Position numbers and translations under genes: made by a program. From Mucilaginibacter polytrichastri (GTDB taxonomy: Bacteria > Bacteroidota > Bacteroidia > Sphingobacteriales > Sphingobacteriaceae), in contig NZ_MPPL01000001.1 of the NCBI RefSeq assembly GCF_001911425.1, forward strand, positions 577,604 to 627,788: DNA of 50,185 bases, read 5' to 3'. Below, in pieces: positions 25,351-36,800 of this stretch. Positions within the stretch are counted from its first letter, which is position 1; each line of letters starts with the position of its first letter. A model generated the notes under the pieces. That model had not been told where the DNA came from and did no database searches. It saw nothing but the letters and a program-made list of their open reading frames with translations.

Positions 25351-26538
25351 ATGGCAAAAGAAAAGTTTGACCGCAGCAAGCCGCACTTAAACATCGGTAC
25401 AATCGGTCACGTTGACCACGGTAAAACAACCCTTACCGCAGCTATCACTAAAGTTTTGGCTGACAAAGGTTTTTCAGAAGCTCGTTCATTCGATTCAATC
25501 GATTCAGCTCCTGAAGAAAAAGAGCGTGGTATTACTATCAATACTGCTCACGTTGAGTATTCTACTGCTACCCGTCACTATGCACACGTTGACTGTCCAG
25601 GTCACGCGGATTATGTGAAAAACATGGTAACAGGTGCTGCTCAAATGGACGGTGCTATCATCGTTGTTGCAGCTACTGATGGTCCAATGCCTCAAACTCG
25701 TGAACACATCCTGTTGTCTCGCCAAGTTGGTGTGCCTTCATTAGTTGTGTTTATGAATAAAGTTGACATGGTTGATGATCCAGAATTACTAGAATTAGTA
25801 GAAATGGAAATCCGCGAATTATTATCATTCTACGATTTCCCTGGTGATGATATTCCTGTTATCCAAGGTTCAGCTCTTGGTGGCCTTAACGGCGAGCCAG
25901 TATGGGTTGAAAAAATTATGGATTTGATGAATGCAGTTGATAGCTACATTCCAATTCCTCCACGTTTAACTGACTTACCTTTCTTAATGCCAGTTGAGGA
26001 TGTATTCTCAATCACAGGTCGTGGTACTGTAGCAACAGGCCGTATCGAGCGTGGTATCATTAACTCAGGTGAGCAAGTAGACATCCTTGGTATGGGTGCT
26101 GAAAACTTAAAATCAACTGTAACAGGTGTTGAAATGTTCCGCAAGATCCTTGATAGAGGTGAAGCAGGTGACAACGTAGGTTTATTGTTACGTGGTATTG
26201 AAAAAGAAGCCATCCGTCGTGGTATGGTTATTTGCAAACCAGGTTCAGTAACTCCTCACACAGATTTCAAAGCCGAAGTTTACGTATTATCAAAAGCAGA
26301 AGGTGGCCGTCACACGCCTTTCTTCAACAGATACCGCCCACAATTCTATTTCCGTACCACAGACGTTACAGGTGAAATCACCTTAGCTGAAGGCGTAGAA
26401 ATGGTTATGCCAGGTGATAACGTTACAATCACTGTAGCTTTGATCAACGCAATCGCAATGGAAAAAGGTCTGCGTTTCGCTATCCGTGAGGGTGGTAGAA
26501 CAGTAGGTGCTGGCCAGGTAACTGAAATTTTAAAATAA
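25351..26538 (+). CDS. tuf: elongation factor Tu
   Basis: 395 residues, full length. GTPase motifs are GHVDHGKTT (G1, about residues 19-27), the GITI effector, DCPGHADYV (G3, about 81-89) and NKVDMVD (G4), followed by the beta-barrel domains 2 and 3 ([13 protein letters not shown]...[12 protein letters not shown]). It delivers aminoacyl-tRNA to the ribosome. It sits 66 bases after tRNA-Thr(GGU) in a shared transcript. Codon use is strongly biased as expected for a very highly expressed gene. The start follows no SD. A stem-loop lies 24 bases after its stop. Confidence 0.98.
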   Translation: MAKEKFDRSKPHLNIGTIGHVDHGKTTLTAAITKVLADKGFSEARSFDSIDSAPEEKERGITINTAHVEYSTATRHYAHVDCPGHADYVKNMVTGAAQMDGAIIVVAATDGPMPQTREHILLSRQVGVPSLVVFMNKVDMVDDPELLELVEMEIRELLSFYDFPGDDIPVIQGSALGGLNGEPVWVEKIMDLMNAVDSYIPIPPRLTDLPFLMPVEDVFSITGRGTVATGRIERGIINSGEQVDILGMGAENLKSTVTGVEMFRKILDRGEAGDNVGLLLRGIEKEAIRRGMVICKPGSVTPHTDFKAEVYVLSKAEGGRHTPFFNRYRPQFYFRTTDVTGEITLAEGVEMVMPGDNVTITVALINAIAMEKGLRFAIREGGRTVGAGQVTEILK

Positions 26539-26561
26539 GAAATTTCAAAAGGTTAATTAGA

Positions 26562-26603
26562 AACGTAAGTCTGCATGTGTAAACTGCAGACTTATGTTTT
26601 CTT
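26562..26603 (+). terminator. stem-loop after tuf, terminator or attenuator
   Basis: Arms 26563-26575 and 26585-26597 form a 13-pair stem (one G-T) with a nine-base loop, followed by TTTCTT. The T run is weak, so partial termination, RNA processing or 3'-end protection between tuf and tRNA-Trp/secE is likely rather than a full stop. Confidence 0.6.
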
Positions 26604-26610
26604 ATAATAC

Positions 26611-26681
26611 ACGGGAATAGTTCAACGGTAGAATAGAGGTCTCCAAAACCTTTGATCAGGGTTCGAATCCTTGTTCCCGTG
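26611..26681 (+). tRNA. tRNA-Trp (anticodon CCA)
   Basis: Acceptor ACGGGAA pairs with TTCCCGT, discriminator G. Loop CTCCAAA in the AGGT/ACCT stem holds anticodon CCA, with T loop GGTTCGAATCC. The 3' CCA end is not encoded. It lies between tuf and secE. Confidence 0.95.
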
Positions 26682-26706
26682 CTAACAACTTTGATTAAAT
26701 AACAAG

Positions 26707-26901
26707 ATGGCTAACGTAGCTGAATATATTAAGGGATCTTACATAGAGTTAACGGAAAAGGTAACTTGGCCAACCTTTCGCGAATTGCAGAACAGCGCAG
26801 TTTTAGTATTGGTTGCTGCTATCATTATTGCCCTTTTGGTTTTTGGTATGGACCAGATTATCGGTTATTTAATCAAGCAGTTTTATAGTTCACTTACTTA
26901 A
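26707..26901 (+). CDS. secE: protein translocase subunit SecE
   Basis: 64 residues, the short single-helix form. The amphipathic N-terminus YIELTEKVTWPTFRELQN carries the conserved Lys-Val-x-Trp-Pro motif, followed by one membrane helix (about 30-54). It clamps the SecY channel in the inner membrane. It stands directly before nusG (14 bases), the nearly universal order. Confidence 0.95.
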   Translation: MANVAEYIKGSYIELTEKVTWPTFRELQNSAVLVLVAAIIIALLVFGMDQIIGYLIKQFYSSLT

Positions 26902-26915
26902 TTTAATACATCGGG

Positions 26916-27458
26916 ATGAGTGAAAATTTAAAATGGTACGTGGTTAGGGCCATTAGCGGGAAAGAAAAAAAAGTTAAACAATATTTAGATGCCGAAATTA
27001 ATCGTTTGGGCCTTTCGCATTTAGTACCCCAGGTATTAATACCTACCGAAAAGTACTACCAAATGCGCGATGGTAAGAAAATTGCAAAAGAACGCAATTT
27101 TTTCCCGGGTTATGTATTAATGGAAGCAGCCTTAGATGGTGAGCTTGAGCACATCATCAAAAATATAAACAGCGTTATTGGTTTCCTGGGTGATAAAGCC
27201 GGAAATGCAATACCACTTCGCCAGGCCGAAGTTAACCGTATCTTAGGTAAGGTTGATGAGATGACCTCACAAGGCGAAACCATGAATGTACCATATTACG
27301 TTGGCGAAAACGTTAAAGTAATGGATGGCCCTTTCAATGGCTTTAGCGGTGTGATAGAAGAAGTGAACGAAGAGAAAAAGAAACTCAAAGTAATGGTAAA
27401 GATCTTCGGGCGCCGTACACCGCTTGAATTGAATTACATGCAGGTAGAGAAAGAGTAG
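26916..27458 (+). CDS. nusG: transcription termination/antitermination factor NusG
   Basis: 180 residues. The NGN domain ([18 protein letters not shown] at 6-23, [11 protein letters not shown] near 64-74) binds the RNA polymerase clamp. The C-terminal KOW domain ([20 protein letters not shown] near 128-147) binds S10 or Rho. It couples transcription to translation. Members of this length lack the extra domain seen in some Bacteroides UpxY-type paralogues, so this is the housekeeping copy. Confidence 0.96.
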   Translation: MSENLKWYVVRAISGKEKKVKQYLDAEINRLGLSHLVPQVLIPTEKYYQMRDGKKIAKERNFFPGYVLMEAALDGELEHIIKNINSVIGFLGDKAGNAIPLRQAEVNRILGKVDEMTSQGETMNVPYYVGENVKVMDGPFNGFSGVIEEVNEEKKKLKVMVKIFGRRTPLELNYMQVEKE

Positions 27459-27465
27459 TTTTATT

Positions 27466-27543
27466 TCGGATGTCGGATTTTCGATGTCGGATTTAAAATT
27501 TAAAAAATATAGATTTCTTATTTAGAGTGTTAAATCCGAAATC
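27466..27543. repeat. direct and inverted repeats in the nusG to rplK spacer
   Basis: The 12-mer GATGTCGGATTT occurs at 27469-27480 and again at 27483-27494. CGGATTTA (27488-27495) pairs perfectly with TAAATCCG (27531-27538). It fills much of the 152-base spacer; no other feature is seen there. Confidence 0.55.
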
Positions 27544-27610
27544 AAGAAGAGTGTTAAATGTTACAAAGCTTCCACTTACTAACATTAAGTAACAAATAAA
27601 TCAAAGTAAA

Positions 27611-28054
27611 ATGGCAAAAGAAGTCGGTGCAATGGTAAAGCTGCAAGTAAAGGGCGGCGCTGCAAACCCATCTCCTCCAATTGGCCCTGCATTGGGTGCA
27701 AAAGGTGTGAACATTATGGAGTTTTGCAAGCAGTTCAACGCACGTACCCAGGACAAACCTGGTAAAGTGCTTCCTGTAGTTATTACTGTTTATGTTGACA
27801 AGTCTTTTGATTTTATCATTAAAACTCCACCGGTAGCCATCCAGTTAATGGAAGTTACAGGTTTAAAAAGTGGGTCGGCAGAGCCAAACCGTAAAAAGGT
27901 TGCCAGTGTAAACTGGGATCAGGTTGAAACTATCGCCAAAGATAAAATGACTGACTTAAATGCATTCACAGTAGAGTCTGCCATGAAAATGGTGGCTGGT
28001 ACTGCACGCAGTATGGGAATTACCGTATCTGGTACAGCACCCTGGAATAATTAA
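27611..28054 (+). CDS. rplK: ribosomal protein uL11
   Basis: 147 residues. The N-terminal domain ([26 protein letters not shown], described here by its Pro-rich PPIGPALG at about 23-30) and the rRNA-binding C-terminal domain ([14 protein letters not shown] near 124-137) are typical. It forms the GTPase-associated centre with 23S rRNA and uL10. It is the first of the rplK-rplA-rplJ-rplL genes, after a repeat-bearing spacer. Confidence 0.97.
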   Translation: MAKEVGAMVKLQVKGGAANPSPPIGPALGAKGVNIMEFCKQFNARTQDKPGKVLPVVITVYVDKSFDFIIKTPPVAIQLMEVTGLKSGSAEPNRKKVASVNWDQVETIAKDKMTDLNAFTVESAMKMVAGTARSMGITVSGTAPWNN

Positions 28055-28077
28055 TTAATACAAATCAGTTAAAGAAA

Positions 28078-28776
28078 GTGGCTAGATTAACAAAAAATCA
28101 AAAAGCAGTACTCTCCAAAATTGAGGCTAATAAATCGTACACGTTACAAGATGCAACTGCATTGGTAAAGGATATAACCACTACCAAGTTTGATGCTTCT
28201 GTTGATATCGATGTACGTTTAGGTGTTGACCCGCGTAAAGCCAATCAAATGGTGCGTGGTATTGCAACATTGCCTCATGGAACTGGCAAAACCGTACGTG
28301 TATTAGTACTTTGTACTCCTGACAAAGAGCAGGAAGCAAAAGACGCAGGTGCAGATTTTGTTGGTTTGGATGACTACATTGCTAAAATAGAAGGCGGATG
28401 GACTGATGTTGATATTATCATCACTATGCCAAGCGTTATGGCTAAGGTAGGTAGACTAGGACGTATCCTGGGTCCACGTAACTTAATGCCTAACCCTAAA
28501 TCAGGTACTGTAACCCCAAATGTTGGGCAAGCGGTAACTGAGGTAAAAGCAGGTAAGATCGACTTCAAGGTTGACAAAACCGGTATCATCCATGCCTCAA
28601 TAGGAAAAGTATCTTTCCCTGCTGAGAAGATTTATGAAAATGCTTTGGAAGTATTACAAACCATTTCTAAATTAAAACCTTCTTCAGCAAAAGGAACATA
28701 CTTCAAGAGCATACATGTCTCTTCAACAATGTCGCAAGGAATTACAGTTGAAACTAAATCAGTAGCAGGAATTTAA
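28078..28776 (+). CDS. rplA: ribosomal protein uL1
   Basis: 232 residues with a GTG start ([15 protein letters not shown]); no ATG lies in frame nearby. Conserved parts are [16 protein letters not shown] near 42-57, the [20 protein letters not shown] loop near 124-143, and [14 protein letters not shown]. It forms the L1 stalk at the ribosomal E site and in many bacteria represses the rplKA mRNA. It ends two bases before rplJ. Confidence 0.97.
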   Translation: MARLTKNQKAVLSKIEANKSYTLQDATALVKDITTTKFDASVDIDVRLGVDPRKANQMVRGIATLPHGTGKTVRVLVLCTPDKEQEAKDAGADFVGLDDYIAKIEGGWTDVDIIITMPSVMAKVGRLGRILGPRNLMPNPKSGTVTPNVGQAVTEVKAGKIDFKVDKTGIIHASIGKVSFPAEKIYENALEVLQTISKLKPSSAKGTYFKSIHVSSTMSQGITVETKSVAGI

Positions 28777-28778
28777 TC

Positions 28779-29300
28779 ATGAACAGAGAAGAAAAAAACG
28801 ACCTAGTTGTTGCTCTTGCTGATCAGATGAAAGAGTTTGGTAATTTTTATATTACCGATACCTCAGACCTGTCAGTTGAAAAGATCAACAAGATCCGTCG
28901 CAAATGTTTTGAAAACGACATTACTATTAAAGTAGCAAAAAATAGCCTTATTCGTAAAGCTATGGAAACCGTTGGTGGCGACTTTGATGAAGTGTATGGT
29001 GTTTTAAAAGGTTCATCATCTATCATGTTCTCTAAATCAGGCACTGCCCCGGCAAAACTGATTAAAGAACTTAGAAGACAAGGTGATAAACCACTTTTAA
29101 AAGCAGCTTACATTGATTCATCGGTGTTTATCGGAGACGACCAATTGGCCACTTTAGTTGCATTGAAATCTAAAGAACAATTGATCGGTGAGATCATCGG
29201 CTTATTACAATCTCCTGCTAAAAACGTTATTTCTGCATTACAATCAGGCGGAAATATCATTGCAGGGCTTGTTAAAACATTACAAGAAAGAGAAGGTTAA
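28779..29300 (+). CDS. rplJ: ribosomal protein uL10
   Basis: 173 residues: NREEKNDLVVALADQMKEF start, a KINKIRRKCFENDITIKVAKN segment, then the C-terminal helix region that anchors bL12 dimers. It forms the base of the L7/L12 stalk. Only two bases separate it from rplA. The long rplJ leader used for L10 autoregulation in E. coli therefore has no space here, and control must be further upstream. Confidence 0.96.
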   Translation: MNREEKNDLVVALADQMKEFGNFYITDTSDLSVEKINKIRRKCFENDITIKVAKNSLIRKAMETVGGDFDEVYGVLKGSSSIMFSKSGTAPAKLIKELRRQGDKPLLKAAYIDSSVFIGDDQLATLVALKSKEQLIGEIIGLLQSPAKNVISALQSGGNIIAGLVKTLQEREG

Positions 29301-29357
29301 CCGAACACCTATAAAGTTCGATTTAAAAATTACGTAATTAAGAAAAAATAAAATAAA

Positions 29358-29738
29358 ATGGCAGATTTAAAATCGTTTGCTGAACAGTTGGTAAACTTGA
29401 CAGTAAAAGAAGTTAACGAATTAGCTCAGATCCTTAAAGATGAGTATGGTATTGAGCCAGCTGCTGCTGCAGCTGTAGCAGCAGCTCCTGCTGCTGGTGG
29501 CGATGCTCCTGCAGCTGCTGCTGAGCAAACCGCTTTCGATGTTATCTTGAAAGAAGCTGGTGGTCAGAAATTAGCTGTTGTTAAATTGGTTAAAGACTTA
29601 ACTGGTTTAGGCTTGAAAGAAGCTAAAGATTTAGTTGATGGTGCACCTAAAGAATTAAAAGCTGGTGTTACTAAAGAAGAAGCTGAATCACTTAAAAAGC
29701 AATTAGAAGACGCAGGCGCTGTTGTTGAGGTTAAATAA
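29358..29738 (+). CDS. rplL: ribosomal protein bL12
   Basis: 126 residues. The N-terminal dimerisation helices (about 1-34) are joined by an Ala-rich hinge (about 36-58, coded by GCT/GCA repeats) to the C-terminal factor-binding domain ([20 protein letters not shown]...[16 protein letters not shown]). It recruits translation GTPases. It is followed by a G+C-rich hairpin before rpoB. Confidence 0.97.
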   Translation: MADLKSFAEQLVNLTVKEVNELAQILKDEYGIEPAAAAAVAAAPAAGGDAPAAAAEQTAFDVILKEAGGQKLAVVKLVKDLTGLGLKEAKDLVDGAPKELKAGVTKEEAESLKKQLEDAGAVVEVK

Positions 29739-29769
29739 TTTTAACCCCAGGCGATAGCCCAAAGCATGA

Positions 29770-29795
29770 GACTCCGACCTTTTTTGGTCGGGGTC
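29770..29795 (+). terminator. attenuator-like hairpin between rplL and rpoB
   Basis: GACTCCGACC (29770-29779) pairs with GGTCGGGGTC (29786-29795), ten pairs with one G-T, around a six-T loop. No T tract follows, so it would at most reduce read-through or mark an RNA cleavage site. The same position holds an attenuator in E. coli. The rest of the 153-base spacer shows nothing clear. Confidence 0.6.
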
Positions 29796-29891
29796 TATTG
29801 CTATTTATATGGTTCTCATTTTTTGCTTGAATGTTTAAGAACCAGTTTTGCACAGAGCAAAAGAAATTTATAAATTTTAAATTATAATCCC

Positions 29892-32800
29892 TTGGCAAAC
29901 AACAATAATCAAAGAGTAAACTTTGCAACCAGCAGGCACGTAATTGATTACCCTGATTTTCTGGATGTTCAGTTGCAATCTTTCAGGGAATTCTTTCAGC
30001 TAGAAACTACTTCAGATAACCGTCATACCGAAGGTTTATTTAAAGTATTTGCTGAGAACTTTCCTATCTCAGATTCAAGAAACATCTTTGTTTTAGAGTT
30101 TCTTGATTATTTTATTGACCCGCCACGTTATGATATACAAGAGTGTATCGAACGCGGATTAACTTACAGTGTTCCGTTAAAAGCCAAACTGCGTTTATCA
30201 TGTAATGATGAAGAGCACGAAGACTTTGAAACTATTGTACAGGACGTGTACCTGGGTACTATCCCATACATGACTCCTAAAGGTACATTTGTGATCAACG
30301 GTGCCGAGCGCGTAATTGTATCTCAGTTACACCGTTCGCCAGGTGTGTTCTTTGGCCAAAGCCGCCACACCAATGGTACCAAATTATACTCGGCCCGTGT
30401 TATCCCTTTCAAAGGATCATGGATTGAGTTTGCTACAGACGTTAATAACGTGATGTATGCATATATAGATCGTAAAAAGAAATTCCCGGTTACTACCTTA
30501 CTTCGTGCTATCGGTTATGATTCGGACAAGGACATCCTTGAGTTGTTTGAACTTGCCGACGAAGTTAAAGTAAGCAAATCTGGCCTTAAGAAATTTATTG
30601 GCCGTAAGCTTGCTGCAAGGGTGCTTAAAAAATGGGTTGAAGATTTTGTGGATGAGGATACAGGTGAAGTTGTATCTATCGACCGTAATGAGATCATCCT
30701 CGAGCGCGAAACCGTACTGGAAGACGACCATATAGATATGATCATCGATGCAGGTGTGAAAACCATTATCCTGAACAAGGAAGATGCTTCTACCAGCGGT
30801 GATTACACCATTATATATAATACCCTACAAAAAGATACTTCGAACTCGGAGAAAGAAGCGGTGGAGCACATCTACCGTCAATTACGTAACGCCGAACCAC
30901 CTGATGAGGAAACTGCTCGTGGTATCATCGATCGTTTATTCTTCTCTGATAAAAGATATGATTTGGGTGATGTTGGTCGTTACCGCATCAACCGTAAATT
31001 GAAGTTAGAGACTTCTAACGAAACTAAGGTTTTAACCAAGCAAGATATTATTGCTATTGTTAAGTACCTAATTAAGTTGATCAACTCTAAAGCTGAGGTG
31101 GATGATATCGATCACTTGTCAAACCGTCGTGTTCGTACGGTTGGCGAGCAGCTTTATGCGCAATTTGGTGTTGGTTTAGCCCGTATGGCACGTACCATCC
31201 GCGAGCGTATGAACATTCGTGATAACGAGGTGTTCACACCAACCGACCTGATCAATGCACGTACACTATCTTCTGTGATCAACTCGTTCTTCGGAACTAA
31301 CCAGTTATCACAGTTTATGGACCAAACCAATCCACTGGCAGAGATTACGCACAAGCGTCGTCTGTCAGCCTTAGGCCCTGGTGGTCTGTCGCGCGAGCGT
31401 GCGGGTTTCGAGGTTCGTGACGTTCACTACACCCACTACGGTAGGTTGTGTACCATCGAAACTCCGGAAGGCCCGAACATTGGTTTGATCTCTTCACTTT
31501 GCGTACATGCCAAGATCAATAACTTAGGCTTTATCGAAACACCATACAAACGTGTTACCGATGGTAAAGTTGAAGTGAATCAACCGGTAATTTACTTATC
31601 GGCAGAGGATGAAGATGGTAAAACTATAGGCCAGGCTAACGCCCATTATGATGATAACGGTGTTTTCGCCAGCCCACGTGTTAAAGCACGTTTCGAGGGT
31701 GACTTCCCGGTTATTGAGCCAGAGCGTCTGGATTTAATGGACATTGCGCCTAACCAAATTACCTCTATAGCGGCTTCGCTGATTCCGTTCTTAGAACATG
31801 ATGATGCTAACCGTGCCCTGATGGGATCTAACATGCAACGCCAGGCAGTGCCTTTGTTGCGTCCGGAAGCTCCTATCGTTGGTACTGGTTTGGAAGGCCG
31901 TGTGGCAAAAGATTCTCGTACCCTTATCAATGCCGAAGGCGATGGTGTGGTTGAGTATGTTGATGCGAACGAGATCCGTATTAAATATGATCGTAATGAT
32001 GATGACCGTTTGGTATCATTTGATGGTGATAGCAAAAGCTACCGTTTAACCAAGTTCAAGAAAACCAACCAGAGCACAACCATTAACTTAAAGCCAATTG
32101 TTAAAAAAGGCGAAAAAGTTTACAAAGGGCAAGTATTGTCTGAAGGTTATGCTACCCAAAACGGTGAACTTGCACTGGGCCGTAACTTAAAAGTTGCGTT
32201 CATGCCTTGGCAGGGATATAACTTTGAGGATGCGATTGTAATTTCTGAGCGTGTTGTATCACAGGATATCTTTACTTCTATCCACGTAGAAGAGTTCGAG
32301 CTTGAAGTTCGTGACACTAAACGCGGTGAAGAAGAGTTAACTGCTGATATCCCTAACGTATCTGAAGAAGCTACTAAAGACCTTGACGAAGACGGTATTA
32401 TCCGTGTAGGCGCCGAGGTTAAAGAAGGCGATATCCTGATCGGTAAGATCACCCCTAAAGGTGAGTCAGACCCTTCACCAGAGGAGAAACTACTTCGCGC
32501 TATATTTGGTGATAAAGCCGGTGATGTTAAAGATGCATCATTAAAAACTCCGCCGTCTATCGCGGGTGTGGTAATTGATACCAAATTGTTCTCACGTGCT
32601 AAAAAGACTACCAAAGCAGAAGAAAAAATGCAATTGGAGAAACTTGATATCAAGCACGACAGAGCGAACAAAGAATTAAAAAATACCCTGATCGAGAAAT
32701 TGTTCGAGATCGTAAATGGTAAAACATCGCAAGGTGTGTTTAACGTTTACAAAGAACTGCTTGTTGCCAAAGGCGTTAAGTTTACCCAAAAGATTTTGGT

Positions 32801-33695
32801 TGAGCTGCCTTACGAAAACATCAACCCAACAAAATGGACCACTGATGACGACAAGAACGATCAGATCAAATTATTACTGCATAACTACGGTATTAAGATG
32901 AACGAAGAACTTGGTTCTTACCGTCGCGATAAATTTGCGATCAGCGTAGGAGACGAGCTTCCATCTGGTATTGTACAAATGGCAAAAGTTTACATCGCTA
33001 AAAAACGTAAGTTAAAAGTAGGTGATAAAATGGCAGGCCGCCACGGTAACAAGGGTATCGTTGCACGTATTGTACGTGACGAAGATATGCCGTTCCTGGA
33101 AGATGGTACGCCGGTTGATATTGTGTTGAACCCACTGGGTGTACCTTCACGTATGAACTTAGGCCAGATCTACGAAACCGTTTTAGGCTGGGCCGGTAAA
33201 GAGCTGGGTATGAAATTCGCTACGCCAATTTTTGATGGGGCAACTTATCAGGAAGTGGAAGAGTGGGTTGCCAAAGCAGGTTTACCTGCAACGGGCCGTA
33301 CTTACCTTTACAACGGTTTAACCGGTGAGCGTTTTGACCAGACAACCACTGTAGGTATTATCTACATGCTGAAACTGGGCCACATGGTTGATGATAAGAT
33401 GCACGCCCGTTCAATCGGCCCGTACTCACTTATCACACAACAACCATTGGGTGGTAAAGCACAGTTTGGTGGTCAGCGTTTTGGTGAGATGGAAGTTTGG
33501 GCACTGGAAGCATTCGGTGCGGCTAACATCCTTCAAGAAATCCTGACTGTGAAGTCGGATGACGTTATTGGACGTGCCAAAACTTACGAAGCCATTGTTA
33601 AAGGCGAAAATCTGCCTACACCATCAGTTCCGGAATCATTCAACGTATTGGTTCACGAATTAAGAGGTTTAGGTTTGGATATCACATTAGAATAA
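29892..33695 (+). CDS. rpoB: RNA polymerase beta subunit
   Basis: 1267 residues, the Bacteroidota length. The start is a TTG ([20 protein letters not shown]): no in-frame ATG or GTG lies between it and the stop codon 21 bases upstream. The rifampicin-pocket region ([33 protein letters not shown], identified by [14 protein letters not shown] near 478-491), the GxxPNIGLI strand, and the [10 protein letters not shown] and C-terminal [21 protein letters not shown] region (here [14 protein letters not shown]) are all present. It forms half of the catalytic centre of RNA polymerase. It lies 124 bases from rpoC, with a hairpin between. Confidence 0.98.
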   Translation: MANNNNQRVNFATSRHVIDYPDFLDVQLQSFREFFQLETTSDNRHTEGLFKVFAENFPISDSRNIFVLEFLDYFIDPPRYDIQECIERGLTYSVPLKAKLRLSCNDEEHEDFETIVQDVYLGTIPYMTPKGTFVINGAERVIVSQLHRSPGVFFGQSRHTNGTKLYSARVIPFKGSWIEFATDVNNVMYAYIDRKKKFPVTTLLRAIGYDSDKDILELFELADEVKVSKSGLKKFIGRKLAARVLKKWVEDFVDEDTGEVVSIDRNEIILERETVLEDDHIDMIIDAGVKTIILNKEDASTSGDYTIIYNTLQKDTSNSEKEAVEHIYRQLRNAEPPDEETARGIIDRLFFSDKRYDLGDVGRYRINRKLKLETSNETKVLTKQDIIAIVKYLIKLINSKAEVDDIDHLSNRRVRTVGEQLYAQFGVGLARMARTIRERMNIRDNEVFTPTDLINARTLSSVINSFFGTNQLSQFMDQTNPLAEITHKRRLSALGPGGLSRERAGFEVRDVHYTHYGRLCTIETPEGPNIGLISSLCVHAKINNLGFIETPYKRVTDGKVEVNQPVIYLSAEDEDGKTIGQANAHYDDNGVFASPRVKARFEGDFPVIEPERLDLMDIAPNQITSIAASLIPFLEHDDANRALMGSNMQRQAVPLLRPEAPIVGTGLEGRVAKDSRTLINAEGDGVVEYVDANEIRIKYDRNDDDRLVSFDGDSKSYRLTKFKKTNQSTTINLKPIVKKGEKVYKGQVLSEGYATQNGELALGRNLKVAFMPWQGYNFEDAIVISERVVSQDIFTSIHVEEFELEVRDTKRGEEELTADIPNVSEEATKDLDEDGIIRVGAEVKEGDILIGKITPKGESDPSPEEKLLRAIFGDKAGDVKDASLKTPPSIAGVVIDTKLFSRAKKTTKAEEKMQLEKLDIKHDRANKELKNTLIEKLFEIVNGKTSQGVFNVYKELLVAKGVKFTQKILVELPYENINPTKWTTDDDKNDQIKLLLHNYGIKMNEELGSYRRDKFAISVGDELPSGIVQMAKVYIAKKRKLKVGDKMAGRHGNKGIVARIVRDEDMPFLEDGTPVDIVLNPLGVPSRMNLGQIYETVLGWAGKELGMKFATPIFDGATYQEVEEWVAKAGLPATGRTYLYNGLTGERFDQTTTVGIIYMLKLGHMVDDKMHARSIGPYSLITQQPLGGKAQFGGQRFGEMEVWALEAFGAANILQEILTVKSDDVIGRAKTYEAIVKGENLPTPSVPESFNVLVHELRGLGLDITLE

Positions 33696-33709
33696 TGAAT
33701 GAATTAGTG

Positions 33710-33739
33710 AAGGATTGAATAAGTAATTATTCAATCCTT
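33710..33739. repeat. perfect 13-pair hairpin in the rpoB-rpoC spacer
   Basis: 33710-33722 and 33727-33739 are exact reverse complements around a four-base loop (GTAA). It is A+T-rich with no T tract after it. A further imperfect dyad built on TTCACTAA/GAATGA words flanks it, similar to the tRNA-Tyr/Gly spacer. An RNA processing or stability role for the rpoC mRNA is possible. Confidence 0.75.
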
Positions 33740-33819
33740 TGTTAACTTCTACGTGCAAATAGTGATTAGTTCACTCGTTCACTAAATCAGTCATTCAATA
33801 ATTAAAACAAAGGGAGACT

Positions 33820-36800
33820 ATGTCTTACAAAAAAGATAATAAAATCAAAAGTAACTTCACCAGCATCACGATCAGTCTGGCCTCTCCGGAGTCTATTCTT
33901 GAGCGTTCAAGCGGCGAGGTTTTAAAACCCGAAACCATCAACTACAGGACTTACAAGCCTGAGCGTGATGGTTTGTTCTGCGAGCGTATTTTTGGTCCGG
34001 TTAAAGATTATGAGTGCCATTGCGGTAAATACAAACGTATCCGTTACAAAGGCATCGTTTGCGACCGTTGCGGTGTTGAAGTAACCGAAAAGAAAGTACG
34101 TCGTGAGCGTATGGGCCACATCAACTTGGTGGTTCCTGTTGCGCACATCTGGTATTTCCGTTCTTTGCCAAACAAAATCGGTTATTTACTGGGCTTGCCA
34201 ACTAAAAAGCTCGACCTTATTATATATTACGAGCGTTATGTAGTTATACAGGCTGGTATCAAAGAATCTGACGGAATTGCAAGAATGGATTTCCTGACAG
34301 AAGAAGAGTACCTGGATGTTTTAGATACATTACCAAAAGAAAACCAATATCTTGACGATAAAGACCCACAGAAGTTTGTAGCTAAAATGGGTGCTGAAGC
34401 GTTAGAAGAATTATTAAAACGCCTTGACCTTGACCAACAGTCTTACGACTTACGTCACCAGGCTGCTAACGAAACTTCTCAGCAACGTAAAAACGAAGCC
34501 TTAAAACGCTTACAAGTTGTTGAAGCTTTCCGTGATGCACGTACACGTATAGATAACAACCCGGAGTGGATGATCGTGAAGATCGTTCCGGTTATCCCGC
34601 CAGAACTGCGCCCATTGGTGCCCCTGGAAGGTGGCCGTTTCGCTACTTCGGATTTGAATGACCTTTACCGTCGTGTAATTATCCGTAACAACCGTTTAAA
34701 ACGTTTGATCGAGATTAAAGCACCGGAAGTAATTTTGCGTAACGAAAAACGTATGCTTCAGGAAGCGGTTGACTCTTTATTTGATAACTCACGTAAAGTT
34801 AACGCTGTTAAAACTGAAGGTAACCGTGCCTTAAAATCTCTTTCAGACATCCTGAAAGGTAAACAAGGTCGTTTCCGTCAAAACTTACTGGGTAAACGTG
34901 TCGATTATTCTGCACGTTCGGTAATTGTTGTAGGCCCTAACTTGAAACTGCATGAGTGCGGTTTACCAAAAGATATGGCTGCCGAGCTGTTTAAACCATT
35001 CATCATTCGTAAAATGATCGAAAGAGGTGTGGTTAAAACGGTAAAATCAGCTAAGAAAATCGTTGACCGTAAAGATCCATTAGTTTGGGACATTCTGGAA
35101 AACGTATTAAAGGGTCACCCTGTGTTATTAAACCGTGCGCCTACGTTGCACAGGTTGGGTATCCAGGCTTTCCAACCTAAATTGGTTGAAGGTAAAGCGA
35201 TCCAATTACACCCGTTAACTTGTACAGCATTCAACGCGGATTTTGATGGTGACCAGATGGCAGTTCACGTACCCCTGGGTAACGCTGCAATTTTGGAAGC
35301 CCAAATCCTGATGCTTGCTTCGCACAACATTTTGAACCCTGCCAACGGTACCCCAATTACAGTACCATCACAGGATATGGTTTTGGGTCTTTACTATATT
35401 ACTAAAGGCCGCAAAACAGACGAAGGTCGTGTTGTTAAAGGACAAGGTTTATCTTTCTATTCTGCCGAAGAAGTGATTATCGCTTACAACGAGAAACAGA
35501 TTGATCTGCATGCCTTTATTAAAGTTAAAGCAAACGTAAAAGAACGCGATGGCAGCATCGTAAATAAATTAATTGATACTACAGTTGGCCGTGTGTTGTT
35601 TAACCAGCACGTACCAGAAGAAGTAGGTTATATCAATGAATTGCTAACCAAAAAGTCACTTCGTGATATTATTGGTGAAGTTGTTAAAAACACCGGTATG
35701 GCCCGTGCAGCCCAGTTCCTTGATGATATTAAGGAGTTAGGTTTCCAAATGGCATTCCGTGGTGGTTTATCATTTAATCTGCAGGATGTTAACATCCCTG
35801 CTCAGAAAGTTACTTTAATCGAATCGGCAACTAAAGAAGTTGAAGAGGTTATGGGTAACTATAACATGGGTTTCATCACCAACAACGAGCGTTACAACCA
35901 AATTATCGATATCTGGACACGTATAAACAACCGCTTAACTGCGAATGTAATGGATATCCTGTCTAACGATAATCAAGGTTTCAACTCTGTTTACATGATG
36001 CTTGACTCTGGTGCACGTGGTTCTAAAGAGCAGATCCGTCAGCTTGCAGGTATGCGTGGTTTGATGGCTAAGCCTCAAAAATCAGGTTCAGGTGGCGAGA
36101 TCATTGAAAACCCGATCTTATCAAACTTTAAAGAAGGCCTGTCGGTATTAGAGTACTTTATCTCTACCCACGGTGCCCGTAAAGGTTTGGCGGATACGGC
36201 GTTGAAAACAGCTGATGCTGGTTACTTAACCCGTCGTTTACATGACGTTGCCCAGGATATGATTGTGGGTGAAACAGATTGCGGAACTTTACGCGGTATT
36301 TTCACTACAGCATTAAAAGATAACGAGGATATCGTTGAGCCATTATATGACCGTATTTTAGGTCGTACTTCACTGCATGATGTGCATGACCCAATTACCG
36401 GCGAACTGTTGGTAGGCGCAGGTCAGGACATTACTGAAGAAATTGGTAAATCAATTGAGAACTCTCCTTTAGAAGGTATCGAAATCCGTTCTGTACTGGC
36501 GTGCGAAAGCAAGCGCGGTGTTTGCGGCCTTTGTTATGGACGTAACCTGGCATCGGGTAAACGTGTACAAAGCGGTGAAGCTGTGGGTGTAATTGCAGCA
36601 CAGTCAATCGGTGAGCCGGGTACACAGTTAACATTACGTACATTCCACGTGGGTGGTACTGCATCAAACATTGCTGCAGAGTCTCAGATCAATGCTCGTT
36701 ACGAGGGTATCATTGAATTTGAAAACATACGTACTGTTGAATACAAAACAGCCGAAGACGGACCTGTAGAGGTTGTTTTAGGTCGTTCTGGTGAGTTCCG

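Noticed and set aside
29461..29525. GCT/GCA repeat in rplL as a microsatellite or CRISPR-like array
   Set aside because: It codes the normal Ala-rich hinge of bL12.
31646..32671. Long antisense frames of 129 and 174 codons inside rpoB
   Set aside because: Serine-rich shadow translations caused by the strong codon bias of rpoB; no start context or family match.
33812..33816. GGGAG before rpoC as a third Shine-Dalgarno site
   Set aside because: Only three bases separate it from the ATG and it lacks the full AGGAGG core, so it is not counted with rpsU and hpf.
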